Shown here piece after piece: positions 50,625-60,379 of a DNA stretch of 64,000 bases (positions are counted from its first letter, which is position 1; every line of letters begins with the position of its first letter). Where the stretch lies: the NCBI GenBank assembly GCA_902536925.1, contig CACAZL010000001.1, forward strand, positions 62,001-126,000, read 5' to 3'. A program made the translations under genes and the position numbers. Source of the DNA: an uncultured Pelagibacteraceae bacterium. Lineage in GTDB: Bacteria > Pseudomonadota > Alphaproteobacteria > Pelagibacterales > Pelagibacteraceae. The notes under the pieces were generated by a model. That model was given only the letters and a program-made list of their open reading frames with translations, was not told where the DNA came from and searched no databases.

Positions 50625-51649
50625 TGAATGTTTATTCTAATTTCTTATCGCATTTTTCTAATTTTTTGTTTAAAAAAAAATTAAAACATTTAATTCTTCA
50701 TGTATCAAATCATTGTAATTTTAGATGTAGCCATTGTTTTGTCGACTTTGTGAATGTAAAAAAAGATTTAAAAATTGAAGAATACAAAAAAATTTCAAAA
50801 AGTATTAATAATCTATTTTGGTTAGATGTAGGAGGTGGAGAACCATTTTTAAGAAAAGATTTAGCACAGATTATTAATCTATTTAAGAAACAGATAGTCT
50901 CAATACCGACGAACGGTTGGCTAATTAAAAATATAACCAATCAAATTGATCTTATTGAAAAAAAAAATACTGAAATAGTAATAAATTTAAGCTTAGATGG
51001 TTTAGAAAATACACATAACAAAATTAGAAAAAATGAGAAAAGTTGGGCTAAAGTTTGGGAGTGCTTTGAGCAATTAAAAAAAAATAAATTAATTAAAACT
51101 AGAATAATTACAGTTTTACACAAGGATAATTATAGTGAGATATTGCCTTTAATGCATTTAGTTAAAAAAAGTGGGGCCGATTTTCATTCTGTAATATTAT
51201 TGCGGGGTAATCCATTAGATCCAAACACGTTACTCCCAAGTATCGAAGATTTAAAAAAAATTAGTCCAAAAATATTTGATATTTTGGAGGATTATAGGTA
51301 TGGACAAAACTCCCTGACTGCTCACTTCCTAAAAAATTATCATCGTTACATGTGGAAAACCTCTCTTGAAACAATAAAGCAACAAAAACAGATTGTTCCA
51401 TGCCTTTCAGGCCAAAGTAGTTTGGTTATTTGGGGTAATGGAGATGTATCATCATGCGAAGAATTGAATCCTATCGCAAATATAAAAGACAAAAATATCG
51501 ATGAAATATTAAAAAGTCATGAATTTAACAATCAGGTGAAAAGTATTAAAAATAAAGAATGCCACTGTACCCATAATTGTGCAATGCTCACATCTATATT
51601 TTTTAATCCTAAAACCTGGGGTAATATCTTGTATCAGAAGAAGCCTTAA
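50624..51649 (+). CDS. Radical SAM protein with SPASM-like cysteine-rich tail
   Basis: A 341-residue radical SAM enzyme. HVSNHCNFRCSHCF gives the [4Fe-4S] cluster cysteines C31, C35 and C38, GGGEPFLRKDL is the SAM-binding GGE-type motif, and NLSLDGLENTHNKIR is typical of the MoaA/SPASM branch. The C-terminal part has further cysteines (VPCLSGQ, VSSCEELNP and ECHCTHNC), arranged like a SPASM or Twitch auxiliary-cluster domain. Such proteins modify peptides, sugars or cofactors. It sits between two glycosyltransferases with one-base overlaps at both ends, so I infer a role in making or modifying the glycan or its acceptor. Confidence 0.85.
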   Translation: MNVYSNFLSHFSNFLFKKKLKHLILHVSNHCNFRCSHCFVDFVNVKKDLKIEEYKKISKSINNLFWLDVGGGEPFLRKDLAQIINLFKKQIVSIPTNGWLIKNITNQIDLIEKKNTEIVINLSLDGLENTHNKIRKNEKSWAKVWECFEQLKKNKLIKTRIITVLHKDNYSEILPLMHLVKKSGADFHSVILLRGNPLDPNTLLPSIEDLKKISPKIFDILEDYRYGQNSLTAHFLKNYHRYMWKTSLETIKQQKQIVPCLSGQSSLVIWGNGDVSSCEELNPIANIKDKNIDEILKSHEFNNQVKSIKNKECHCTHNCAMLTSIFFNPKTWGNILYQKKP

Positions 51650-52608
51650 TGAAAAGGATATTAGTTTGCATTTTAATACATAAAAAAACAAAAGAACTAA
51701 ATTTATTAAAGAATATTAATTATAATAAAAAAGATAAATTCTTAATAATTTTAGATAAGACAAATATAAAATTAAATAAAAAAAAATTAAAAAATATCAC
51801 AATTATAAAAGGTAAAAAAAAAATTAATTCAGTACCATTTTACAGAAATCTTGCGATTAAACATTCAATTAATAAATATGAAATATTAATGTTTTTAGAC
51901 TCTGATACAATTCCATCTAAAAACATAATACAAAAACATTATGAAGCTCACAAAAAATATAAAAAAATTCCTATCATAGGTGGCTCTGTTACTCCAAGTT
52001 TTCAGTCAAAATATAAAAGTATCTGGCAATTACTAGATGGTATTATGTCTTGGTTTACTTCTATAGAGCCAAAAAAAGATAAGTTAATTAATAGTCCATA
52101 TCACCTTCCTACATGTAATTTAAGCATTAAAAGTTTCTATTTAAAAAAATACAATTTATTTTTTGATGAAAATTTGAAGACAGGTGAAGATGTTGATTTA
52201 TGTAATAAATTTAGATCTTTAAAAATGGAATTAATGTTAATCAAAAATGCAAATATCTTTCATATCGATAGAGTTAAATTTAAAGATTTTTTAAAACATC
52301 AATTAAATTGGGGCAGACACCACTATCATTTGAGATATAAGAAAATACTTTTAAAGAGTAGCAGTCTACTAACAATTATATTTTTTCTATTTATATTTCC
52401 AATTTTAGTTCCCTTTTTAAATTTAATTATGACTTATTTAATTTTAATGCCTTGGGTAAAAAAAAATTTTTTTTATATTCTTTGTTTTTTTCCGATACTT
52501 ATAATTTGCTTTATGAAAAGTATTTCAACATATTTTGAATTCTTTAATGATATCAAAAATGTGCTTTTATCAAATTTTAAAAAACTTTCCAATCAGTCGG
52601 AAAAGTAA
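51649..52608 (+). CDS. GT2 glycosyltransferase with C-terminal membrane segments
   Basis: A 319-residue GT-A glycosyltransferase with FLDSDTIPS (DxD), GGSVTPSF, an acceptor-site-like LPTCNLSIK segment and TGEDVDLCNKFR (ED motif). At the C-terminus two hydrophobic stretches (about residues 240-295) should anchor it in the inner membrane. Sugar and acceptor are unknown. It begins at the radical SAM stop (TAATG) and its 3' end overlaps the convergent oxygenase-like gene by 32 bases, the largest convergent overlap in the window. Confidence 0.82.
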   Translation: MKRILVCILIHKKTKELNLLKNINYNKKDKFLIILDKTNIKLNKKKLKNITIIKGKKKINSVPFYRNLAIKHSINKYEILMFLDSDTIPSKNIIQKHYEAHKKYKKIPIIGGSVTPSFQSKYKSIWQLLDGIMSWFTSIEPKKDKLINSPYHLPTCNLSIKSFYLKKYNLFFDENLKTGEDVDLCNKFRSLKMELMLIKNANIFHIDRVKFKDFLKHQLNWGRHHYHLRYKKILLKSSSLLTIIFFLFIFPILVPFLNLIMTYLILMPWVKKNFFYILCFFPILIICFMKSISTYFEFFNDIKNVLLSNFKKLSNQSEK

Positions 52609-53239
52609 CATAATTCACTTGGAGGCACCTTCTTTCATTTATAATTTCTTTTTTTTCCATACCATGCCATGTGTTAGGACCACTTGAGAAGAAATATCCA
52701 TAATTATCTTTGTAAGGAACAGTTTTTGCTAATTTTAGATTTTCATCATAAAAATCTGTTCCTAAGTCTTCTTTTTCATTATGTTTGTTTACAAATAATA
52801 AACATGACATAAGTTTCTCTTTGATATCACAATGTGGTTTTAGCCAGAAACCTTTTCTATCACAGATAACTTCAACTCTTACATATGAATTAGAAAGATC
52901 TTTATTTATCATTTCAGAAATTTTTTTGTAAGTTGGTGGATTTTGAAGTTCTTTAACAAATTCAACAAGATTAGGAAATTGATTTGAATTTTCTTTTGTC
53001 ACAAAACATCTAAACTTTAATGCCTTACCTCCATCTGATATACCTTCTCTAAACTTACCTTCGCCCCCATCAATTGCTCTAGTACCATCATAATTTAGAT
53101 TATGCTCTATCGGGTTAGCTATGTCTGCGTTTACAATTTCCTGAACTTGGCCATCAGTTAGCGGTTGATTTATTTCCCAATGTTCAAAAGGAGTTTTGTG
53201 ATTTGACGAATTTTTTAATATTGAATTTAAAAATGCCAT
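52577..53239 (-). CDS. 2OG-Fe(II) oxygenase-like protein
   Basis: A 220-residue protein with a likely double-stranded beta-helix. PHCDIKEKLMSCLLFVNK carries an HxD iron site, NTWHGMEK carries the distal histidine, and RRCLQVNY about ten residues later places an arginine for 2-oxoglutarate, with GTDFYDENLK between. These fit iron/2-oxoglutarate-dependent hydroxylases. Its substrate is unknown. The start overlaps the ELM1-family gene stop (TAATG), so the two form an operon. Confidence 0.7.
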   Translation of the reverse strand: MAFLNSILKNSSNHKTPFEHWEINQPLTDGQVQEIVNADIANPIEHNLNYDGTRAIDGGEGKFREGISDGGKALKFRCFVTKENSNQFPNLVEFVKELQNPPTYKKISEMINKDLSNSYVRVEVICDRKGFWLKPHCDIKEKLMSCLLFVNKHNEKEDLGTDFYDENLKLAKTVPYKDNYGYFFSSGPNTWHGMEKKEIINERRCLQVNYVTFPTDWKVF

Positions 53240-54186
53240 TATAATTGAATTTTATCTTTAATGATATTTGCTACTCTATTCGTTTCATTTAATTTTTCAT
53301 AGTTCCAATTTTCTAATTTTTCCTCTAATTCTCTGACAATTTTCATTTCTTGAAATAATTTTCTAAAATTTTTAAATCTTTTATCGTTTTTTTTAGGTGG
53401 AATAGTGGCAATATAAATTGGTTTTCCAGTTAAAGCTGCCTCAGAAATCATAGAGCTTGAATCACACGTAATAACTATATGTTTTGATATTGCAAGTGCG
53501 CTTAAATAAGCCTTTTTGTTAACACTATCTAAAACCAAATGATCATTTCCAAAATATATTTTTGCATGTTCTATGGTTCCCTTTGGCGTTCTCATAGAGG
53601 GTATGACTACTAAACTAAGATTATTTTCTTTTACTAAATAATTTACTTTTGAAAAAATTTCTTGGATATTTCTATCTGAGTAATCATAATACTGGGTAGG
53701 ACCACCAATTATTAATGAAATTATATTTTTATCCTTCAATTTACTTGAAATACTAAACAAATATTCTTTGTCTTTTTCAATTTCTTCACTTGTTAAATAA
53801 TGAATAGCTCCTTTTGTTTTTATTACATTATATCCATCAAGATTGTCGTGCTCAGGTACTACAACTAGATCAAAATTGTCTAGTTTTATCTTTGGATTTT
53901 GAATATGAATATTAAATACTTTTTTCTTTAATTTTTTTTTTAAGAATAATGATGGAATAATACTTTTTCTCCCACATGAAATAATTAAATCAACATCTTC
54001 GCATTCAATTTTTTTAAAAACTGAGTCAGATATCGGAGTGAATTTTGGTGGTATAACTTTCCAGAAACCTTTTGTTTCAACTGTGTGGTGAGAATAATTT
54101 ATATCTAAAGCTTTAGCCAAACCCTCTACTTGGCTAATCATCCCATGCATACCTTCTGTTAATAATATACCTTTCAATTTAGTCAT
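53239..54186 (-). CDS. ELM1/DUF1022 family protein (GT-B-like)
   Basis: A 315-residue protein matching the mitochondrial-fission ELM1 family, which in bacteria is uncharacterised and has a glycosyltransferase-B-like layout. LTEGMHGMISQVEGLAKAL, ISCGRKSIIPSLFLK, IHIQNPKI, DLVVVPEHD, IIGGPTQYYDYS and TCDSSSMISEAALTGKPIYI are its typical blocks. The last block resembles the nucleotide-sugar site of GT-B enzymes. I infer a sugar-transfer role, which suits the adjacent glycan genes. It is divergent from trxB with only 21 bases between. Confidence 0.78.
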   Translation of the reverse strand: MTKLKGILLTEGMHGMISQVEGLAKALDINYSHHTVETKGFWKVIPPKFTPISDSVFKKIECEDVDLIISCGRKSIIPSLFLKKKLKKKVFNIHIQNPKIKLDNFDLVVVPEHDNLDGYNVIKTKGAIHYLTSEEIEKDKEYLFSISSKLKDKNIISLIIGGPTQYYDYSDRNIQEIFSKVNYLVKENNLSLVVIPSMRTPKGTIEHAKIYFGNDHLVLDSVNKKAYLSALAISKHIVITCDSSSMISEAALTGKPIYIATIPPKKNDKRFKNFRKLFQEMKIVRELEEKLENWNYEKLNETNRVANIIKDKIQL

Positions 54187-54207
54187 TAATCATTATATAG
54201 CTTTCAT

Positions 54208-55152
54208 ATGAGTGAAAATCCAACTAAACACACAAAAGTGTTAATAATTGGGTCAGGTCCTGCTGGATATACAGCAGCAATTTATGCTGCAAGAGCAATG
54301 TTAAAACCAATATTAGTTCATGGTATGGAACCTGGTGGCCAGTTAACAACAACAACTGATGTTGAAAATTTCCCTGGATTTAAAGATGTTATACAAGGGC
54401 CATGGCTTATGGATCAAATGAAAGGTCAGGCAGAAGTAGTTGGAACTGAAATGATTCAAGATCATATTGCATCAGTGGACTTAAAATCTAAGCCATTTAA
54501 AGCTGTTGGAGATAGCGGCCAAATTTATGAGGCAGACTCAATTATTATTTCAACTGGAGCACAAGCTAGATGGTTGAATATAGACTCTGAACAAAATTTC
54601 AGAGGTTTTGGTGTGTCTGCATGTGCAACATGTGATGGATTTTTCTTCAAAGACAAAACTGTTGCTGTTGTCGGGGGAGGAAATGCTGCAGTTGAAGAAG
54701 CTATGTTTTTAACAAAATTTGCCTCAAAGGTCCAGCTTATACATAGAAGAGATAGTTTGAGAGCAGAAAAATTACTTCAAAAGAAATTGATGGAAAATAA
54801 AAAAATTGAAATAATTTGGGACTCTGTTGTTGATGAAGTTATTGGGGATAATGATCCTAAAAATGTAACTGGATTAAAAATTAAGAATGTTAAAACAAAT
54901 AAAATAGACGAATTAAAAATTGATGGATTGTTCATAGCTATAGGGCATGATCCAGCAACCTCATTATTTAAAGACCAACTAGAAATGGATAATGAGGGTT
55001 ATTTAATAACAAAACCAGAGTCTACGGAAACAAATATACCAGGAGTTTTTGCTGCTGGTGATGTAAAAGATAAAATATTTAGACAGGCAGTTACAGCAGC
55101 TGGTATGGGATGCATGGCAGCACTAGAGGCTGAAAAACATTTATCCAAATAA
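54208..55152 (+). CDS. trxB: Thioredoxin reductase
   Basis: A 314-residue low-molecular-weight thioredoxin reductase. The FAD motif is IIGSGPAGYTAAIYAAR (about residue 14), the redox pair is C139-A-T-C142 followed by DGFF, the NADPH motif is VVGGGNAAVEEA, and the C-terminal FAD motif is GVFAAGDVKD. It reduces thioredoxin with NADPH. The active-site pair distinguishes it from the ferredoxin reductase near 1 kb. The next gene starts directly after its stop. Confidence 0.96.
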   Translation: MSENPTKHTKVLIIGSGPAGYTAAIYAARAMLKPILVHGMEPGGQLTTTTDVENFPGFKDVIQGPWLMDQMKGQAEVVGTEMIQDHIASVDLKSKPFKAVGDSGQIYEADSIIISTGAQARWLNIDSEQNFRGFGVSACATCDGFFFKDKTVAVVGGGNAAVEEAMFLTKFASKVQLIHRRDSLRAEKLLQKKLMENKKIEIIWDSVVDEVIGDNDPKNVTGLKIKNVKTNKIDELKIDGLFIAIGHDPATSLFKDQLEMDNEGYLITKPESTETNIPGVFAAGDVKDKIFRQAVTAAGMGCMAALEAEKHLSK

Positions 55153-56172
55153 ATGAATGAAACAGTATTGTTAACGGGTATAAGTGGATGGATCGCTAAA
55201 CACACTGCAATTGAATTATTAAAATCGGGATATAAAGTTTTAGGCACTGTTAGAGATTCTGGTTTAATAGAGCAAACAAAAAAAACCATAAATGAATATG
55301 CATCAATTGATAAATTATCATTTGTCGAATTAGATCTTTTAAAAGACGAAGGTTGGGATGAGGCATTAAAAGGCTGTAAGTATGTAATGCATGTGGCTTC
55401 TCCTTTCCCTTTAAAGACCTCTAGAGATCGTGAAAGTCTTGTTCCAACAGCTAAAGATGGAACTATAAGAGTTTTAAAAGCTGCTGTTAATGCGGGAGTT
55501 GAACGTATTATTAAAACTTCTTCAATTGCAACAATGTTTAGAAAACCTAATAGGACAAATCCATATACATTTGGTGAAAATGATTGGAGTGATGCTAATT
55601 GGAAAGGTTGTAATGATTACTTTGTTTCAAAAATCAAGGCTGAAAAAGCAGCTTGGGAATTTATGGAGAATAAAGGTTTAAAGAATAAGTTGGTATGTAT
55701 ATGTCCTGGAGGTGTCTTTGGAGACGCTTTAGATACTAAAGAAAAAACTTCGATAAGTTATGTTAAACTATTTCTAGAAGGTAAATATCCAGGTGCTCCT
55801 GATTTTAGTATTTTAGTCTCAGATATGAAAGATGTAGTGAAAGCTCACATCAATTCTTTAACAAGACCAGATGTTGGTGGAAGACGACTAATAATTGGCT
55901 CTGAGGTCAAAAGAATGATAGATTTTTCTAATATTATGGCTGAAGCATTACCTAAATATTCAAAAAAACTTCCAAAAAGAGTGTTGCCAAACTTTTTAGT
56001 GAGAATAATTAGTCATCTGGATACGAGTGCAAAAATGATGGTTCCAGATTTAGGAATTCAAATGCAAACTGATGCTTCGTATGCTGAAAATTTATTGGGA
56101 TTTAAATTTCAGCCGGCTAGAGGATGTATTGAGGATGCAGCAAAATCAGTAGTTAGACTTGGATTGGTATAA
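55153..56172 (+). CDS. NAD(P)-dependent epimerase/dehydratase (DFR-like)
   Basis: A 339-residue extended short-chain dehydrogenase. It has LLTGISGWIAKHTAIELL (cofactor-binding GxxGxxA), an aspartate-rich second-strand region (VELDLLKDEGWD), VMHVASPFP, KTSSIATM and the catalytic NDYFVSK (YxxxK). It resembles dihydroflavonol-4-reductase and aldehyde-reductase-type enzymes, which reduce carbonyl groups. The substrate cannot be deduced. It abuts trxB and slightly precedes two small membrane-protein genes, so it probably belongs to the trxB operon. Confidence 0.82.
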   Translation: MNETVLLTGISGWIAKHTAIELLKSGYKVLGTVRDSGLIEQTKKTINEYASIDKLSFVELDLLKDEGWDEALKGCKYVMHVASPFPLKTSRDRESLVPTAKDGTIRVLKAAVNAGVERIIKTSSIATMFRKPNRTNPYTFGENDWSDANWKGCNDYFVSKIKAEKAAWEFMENKGLKNKLVCICPGGVFGDALDTKEKTSISYVKLFLEGKYPGAPDFSILVSDMKDVVKAHINSLTRPDVGGRRLIIGSEVKRMIDFSNIMAEALPKYSKKLPKRVLPNFLVRIISHLDTSAKMMVPDLGIQMQTDASYAENLLGFKFQPARGCIEDAAKSVVRLGLV

Positions 56173-56173
56173 T

Positions 56174-56593
56174 ATGACAAAAGGAATAAAGTGGATTATG
56201 TTTGCAACTGGCTGGATGTCATTCAGGGCTATTGGTTCAAGTTTAATTTTATTTTGGACAATCACAGAAAATGAGAGAGCTGCACCATACGAGTGGATTG
56301 TATCTTTGACTGGTGATTTTATAATTGGAATAACTGCTTTATTTCTAGTTTACTATATTTATAAAAAACCATCTGCAGTACTTTGGGGTATTTTATTAGC
56401 TTGGAACTTTGTTGGTTTATTTGATTTATATGAGGCCATAACAACTAGTATTTTAGTTCCATATGAACCAATTCCAGAATTAGGATTAAATGATTTTGGT
56501 GTAAAATCTGTACTTACTCTTAACTCAATAATTCATATATCGGCGATTTATTTGTTATTTCAGTCTAGAATAAAAAGTTATTTTAATTTATAA
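56174..56593 (+). CDS. Small membrane protein of unknown function
   Basis: About 139 residues with four predicted membrane helices. I place the start at the ATG at 56174, right after the epimerase stop; a TTG at 56159 would add five residues inside that gene. No family was recognised. It is followed after ten bases by the PsiE-like gene. Confidence 0.7.
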   Translation: MTKGIKWIMFATGWMSFRAIGSSLILFWTITENERAAPYEWIVSLTGDFIIGITALFLVYYIYKKPSAVLWGILLAWNFVGLFDLYEAITTSILVPYEPIPELGLNDFGVKSVLTLNSIIHISAIYLLFQSRIKSYFNL

Positions 56594-56603
56594 AAGATTG
56601 TTA

Positions 56604-56978
56604 ATGGAAAACATTGTAAAGCAAATCCAGCTTGTAGCATTAGTAATCATTTTAGTTAGTACAGTTATTGCTTTTGGGCAAGAAATGTACCAGATGATAC
56701 TCGTGCAAAGAGTTACTTTGGCCGATCTGCTTTTACTTTTTTTATATCTTGAAGTGCTCGCAATGGTTAGGGTATTTTGGGAAAGCCAATCAATTCAAAT
56801 TACACTGCCGTTATTTATTGCTATAACTGCACTAGCTAGATTTATTATTTTACAAGGAAAATCTCTAAATCCAGAGATATTACTATATGAAGCAGGTGCG
56901 ATTGTTTTAATTGCTTTAGCAATTGTAATTCTAAGATTTAGAAATTCTTCACTAATTGGACTAAATAAAAAAAAATAG
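56604..56978 (+). CDS. PsiE-like membrane protein
   Basis: About 124 residues with four predicted membrane helices and the segment ADLLLLFLYLEVLAMVRVFWES followed by IAITALARFIIL, the hallmark of the phosphate-starvation-inducible E (PsiE) family. Its function is not known in any organism to my knowledge. I see no clear Pho box nearby. The start at 56604 is the first ATG; a TTG six bases earlier is possible. Confidence 0.75.
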   Translation: MENIVKQIQLVALVIILVSTVIAFGQEMYQMILVQRVTLADLLLLFLYLEVLAMVRVFWESQSIQITLPLFIAITALARFIILQGKSLNPEILLYEAGAIVLIALAIVILRFRNSSLIGLNKKK

Positions 56979-56980
56979 GT

Positions 56981-58168
56981 TTATCCTAAATCCTCACAAA
57001 AATTTTTAATTCTAGACATTGCTATTTTAAGTTTTGCCATTGAGGTTGCATATGAAATTCTAAAATATCCATCTAAACCAAATGCTGAGCCCTGAACAGC
57101 TGCAACATTTTGTTTTTCTAAAAGCTTTTGGACAAATTCAGTATCTTTTTTAAGTTTAGTTCTTTTATTTAAAAGTTTTTTACAATTCGGAAATACGTAA
57201 AATGCACCATTAGGTTTCAAGCAGCTAATACCATCAATATTATTTAAACTTTTTACAACAAAATCTCTTCTTTCTTTAAATGATTTTGCTCTTTTCTTAA
57301 TAAAGTCTTGTTTTCCATTTAAAGCTTCAACAGCTGCTGCTTGACTAATTGATGATGGATTCGAAGTAGACTGAGACTGAATTTTTCTAATTGCAGAAAT
57401 TATTTCTTTTGGTCCAGCCGCATAACCAATTCTCCACCCAGTCATTGCATATGACTTGCTCACCCCATTCATCGTTAATGTTCGAGATTTTAATTTTGAA
57501 ATTTGTGCAATAGTAAAGAATTTAAAATTATCATATTTAACATGCTCATAAATATCATCGCTCAAAATGTGAACTTTTTTGTTTTTGATTAAAATTTTAG
57601 CTAATTTTTGAATTTCTGATTTGCTGTATCCAGATCCAGTTGGATTAGATGGTGAGTTAAGGATTATCCATTTCGTTCTTTTTGTAATTGCAGCTTTTAA
57701 TTTTGCAGGTGTAATTTTAAATCCATCTTTTTCATCACATTTTACTATTTTTGGTTTTCCTCCTGCTAAGAGAACCATATCCGGATATGAAACCCAGAAT
57801 GGAGCAGGAATAATAACTTCATCTCCTTTATTTAAAGTTGCCATAAAAGTGTTATAGAGAACTTGTTTCCCTCCAGTTCCAACTGTGATTTCATCTAGTT
57901 TGTAATTTAGTTTATTTTCTCTTTTAAATTTTTTTAAAATTGCTTTTTTTAATGCTGGAGTTCCATCAACTGCTGTATACTTTGTATCTCCGTCTCTTAT
58001 TGCTTTAATAGCTGCATTTTTAACATTGATAGGAGTATCAAAATCTGGTTCCCCTGCCCCAAGTCCAACTACATCTTTTCCTGCAGCTCTTAATTCTCTT
58101 GCCTTTTGAGTAACTGCAATAGTTGGGGATGGTTTAATTCTTTTTAAATTATTAGATATTATGCTCAT
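56981..58168 (-). CDS. aspC: Aspartate aminotransferase, class I fold
   Basis: A 395-residue pyridoxal-phosphate aminotransferase of the bacterial Igamma/Ib type. GLGAGEPDFDTP (near residue 36), VGTGGKQVLYN, NSPSNPTGSGYS, SDDIYEHV and the lysine motif SKSYAMTGWRIGYAAGP are visible, followed by FRISYATS with the carboxylate-binding arginine. It exchanges amino groups between aspartate and glutamate and may act on other substrates such as prephenate. It is monocistronic and divergent from uvrB with 36 bases between. Confidence 0.93.
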   Translation of the reverse strand: MSIISNNLKRIKPSPTIAVTQKARELRAAGKDVVGLGAGEPDFDTPINVKNAAIKAIRDGDTKYTAVDGTPALKKAILKKFKRENKLNYKLDEITVGTGGKQVLYNTFMATLNKGDEVIIPAPFWVSYPDMVLLAGGKPKIVKCDEKDGFKITPAKLKAAITKRTKWIILNSPSNPTGSGYSKSEIQKLAKILIKNKKVHILSDDIYEHVKYDNFKFFTIAQISKLKSRTLTMNGVSKSYAMTGWRIGYAAGPKEIISAIRKIQSQSTSNPSSISQAAAVEALNGKQDFIKKRAKSFKERRDFVVKSLNNIDGISCLKPNGAFYVFPNCKKLLNKRTKLKKDTEFVQKLLEKQNVAAVQGSAFGLDGYFRISYATSMAKLKIAMSRIKNFCEDLG

Positions 58169-58204
58169 TGAATTATGAAATTATTCAATTACGTTGTTTA
58201 ATAT

Positions 58205-60379
58205 ATGGAGAATACATATCAAGACCTAATTACAGACATTCAGAGTAAAAACCCAAAAATCGGTGGAAAACTCGAAGGTGGAAAAAAATTCAAAATAAAG
58301 TCAGATTTTACCCCGGCTGGTGACCAGCCAGATGCAATTAAAAGGCTTGTCCAAGGAGCTAAAAAAAATGAGTTTAATCAAGTATTATTAGGAGTAACTG
58401 GATCTGGAAAAACTTTTACAATGGCAAAAGTTATAGAAGCTACGAATAGACCAGCGTTAATATTGGCACCAAATAAAACTTTGGCAGCTCAACTTTACGG
58501 TGAGATGAAAACTTTTTTTCCAGATAATGCTGTTGAGTATTTTGTATCTTATTATGATTATTACACTCCAGAAGCTTACGTACCAAGATCAGACACATAC
58601 ATCGAAAAAGAAGCATCAATAAACGAACAGATTGATAGAATGAGACACTCGGCAACAAGATCTCTTCTTGAAAGAGACGATGTTTTAATTGTTGCGAGTG
58701 TTTCCTGTATTTATGGTTTGGGATCAGTTGAAGCTTACAGCAAAATGACTCTAACTCTACAGAAAAACTATGAATATAATAGAGAACAAATAATAAAATC
58801 TCTTGTTGCTCTTCAGTACAAAAGAAATGATCAAAATTTTTTTAGAGGAACATTTAGGGCAAGGGGAGAATATTTAGAAATATTTCCATCTCATTTAGAG
58901 GATAGAGCATGGAGACTAAGTTTATTTGGTGATAAACTAGAAAAGATTGAAGAATTTGATCCTTTGACTGGAGACCAGGTTAGAGACCTTAACCTTGTAA
59001 AAGTTTATGCTAACTCTCATTACATCACTCCTAAACCAACTGTAGAACAAGCAATTATAAAAATAAGAAGAGAATTAGAAGAGACTTTAAAAAAACACAA
59101 AGCAGAAAATAAATTATTAGAAGCGCAACGATTAGAGGAGAGAACTAAATTTGATTTAGAAATGATTGAGGCAACTGGATCTTGTGCGGGAATTGAAAAT
59201 TATTCAAGATTTTTATCTGGTAGAAAACCAGGAGAGCCACCACCTACTCTTTTTGAATATTTTCCTGATAACACATTAGTTTTTGTAGATGAATCTCATG
59301 TTACTGTTCCCCAACTTAATGGGATGTTTAAGGGAGATAGATCTAGAAAAAGTACGTTGGCTGAGTATGGTTTTAGATTGCCATCTTGCATGGATAACAG
59401 ACCTTTAAAATTTGAGGAGTGGGATTTGATGAGAACACAAACTGTATTTGTTTCAGCAACTCCTGGACCGTGGGAGTTAGAACAAACGAAAGGCAAGTTT
59501 ATTGATCAGGTAATAAGACCTACAGGATTAATAGATCCACCAGTTGACATTAGACCAGCAAAAAATCAAGTAGACGACCTTATGCATGAATGCAAAAAAG
59601 TAGTTGAGAATAATTATAGAGTTTTGGTTACAACACTTACAAAAAAAATGGCAGAGGATTTAACCGAGTATCTTCATGAAAATGGGATAAAAGTAAGATA
59701 CCTTCATTCTGATATAGATACACTTGAGAGAATAGAGATTATGAGAGATCTTAGAATGGGTGTATTTGATGTTCTTGTTGGAATAAATTTATTAAGAGAA
59801 GGTTTAGATATTCCAGAATGTGCATTAGTTGGAATACTAGATGCTGATAAGGAAGGATTTTTGCGATCAGAAACTTCACTAATTCAAACAATAGGAAGAG
59901 CCGCAAGAAATGTAGATGGAAAAGTTATTCTTTATGCCGATAAAGAAACCAAAAGTATAAAGAAAGCAATTAAAGAAACTGAGAGAAGAAGAAAGATTCA
60001 ATTAGAGTACAATAAGAAAAATAAAATCGATGCTAAATCTGTAAAAAAAGAAATAAGTGATATTTTAGAAAGTGTTTACGAGAAAGATTATGTCAAAATA
60101 AGCGAAGGTTCCAATATTGGCGGTAACCTTAAAAAACATTTAAAAGGATTAGACAAAAAGATGAAGGAAGCTGCATCTAATCTGGAATTTGAAGAAGCTG
60201 CTAAAATTAGAGATGAAATGAGAAAACTTCAAAGTACCGAATTAGAAATAACTTTAAACCCTAAAATTAGACAGTACGATGTTAAAAATAAAATTTATCC
60301 TAAGGGTAGATCAACATTAGGTATGCCTGGTACAAGAGTTACAAAAAAAAGAGAAAAAAAGTGGAAGCACGGAAGATAA
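58205..60379 (+). CDS. uvrB: Excinuclease ABC subunit B
   Basis: A 724-residue UvrB with the Walker A loop [14 protein letters not shown] (about residue 62), the beta-hairpin [12 protein letters not shown], the DESHVT Walker B segment, helicase motifs ([34 protein letters not shown]) and the C-terminal UVR domain ([17 protein letters not shown]) that binds UvrC. It verifies damage in nucleotide excision repair. The 3' end overlaps the SDR gene by 19 bases. uvrC lies four genes downstream in the same overlapping unit. Confidence 0.97.
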   Translation: MENTYQDLITDIQSKNPKIGGKLEGGKKFKIKSDFTPAGDQPDAIKRLVQGAKKNEFNQVLLGVTGSGKTFTMAKVIEATNRPALILAPNKTLAAQLYGEMKTFFPDNAVEYFVSYYDYYTPEAYVPRSDTYIEKEASINEQIDRMRHSATRSLLERDDVLIVASVSCIYGLGSVEAYSKMTLTLQKNYEYNREQIIKSLVALQYKRNDQNFFRGTFRARGEYLEIFPSHLEDRAWRLSLFGDKLEKIEEFDPLTGDQVRDLNLVKVYANSHYITPKPTVEQAIIKIRRELEETLKKHKAENKLLEAQRLEERTKFDLEMIEATGSCAGIENYSRFLSGRKPGEPPPTLFEYFPDNTLVFVDESHVTVPQLNGMFKGDRSRKSTLAEYGFRLPSCMDNRPLKFEEWDLMRTQTVFVSATPGPWELEQTKGKFIDQVIRPTGLIDPPVDIRPAKNQVDDLMHECKKVVENNYRVLVTTLTKKMAEDLTEYLHENGIKVRYLHSDIDTLERIEIMRDLRMGVFDVLVGINLLREGLDIPECALVGILDADKEGFLRSETSLIQTIGRAARNVDGKVILYADKETKSIKKAIKETERRRKIQLEYNKKNKIDAKSVKKEISDILESVYEKDYVKISEGSNIGGNLKKHLKGLDKKMKEAASNLEFEEAAKIRDEMRKLQSTELEITLNPKIRQYDVKNKIYPKGRSTLGMPGTRVTKKREKKWKHGR

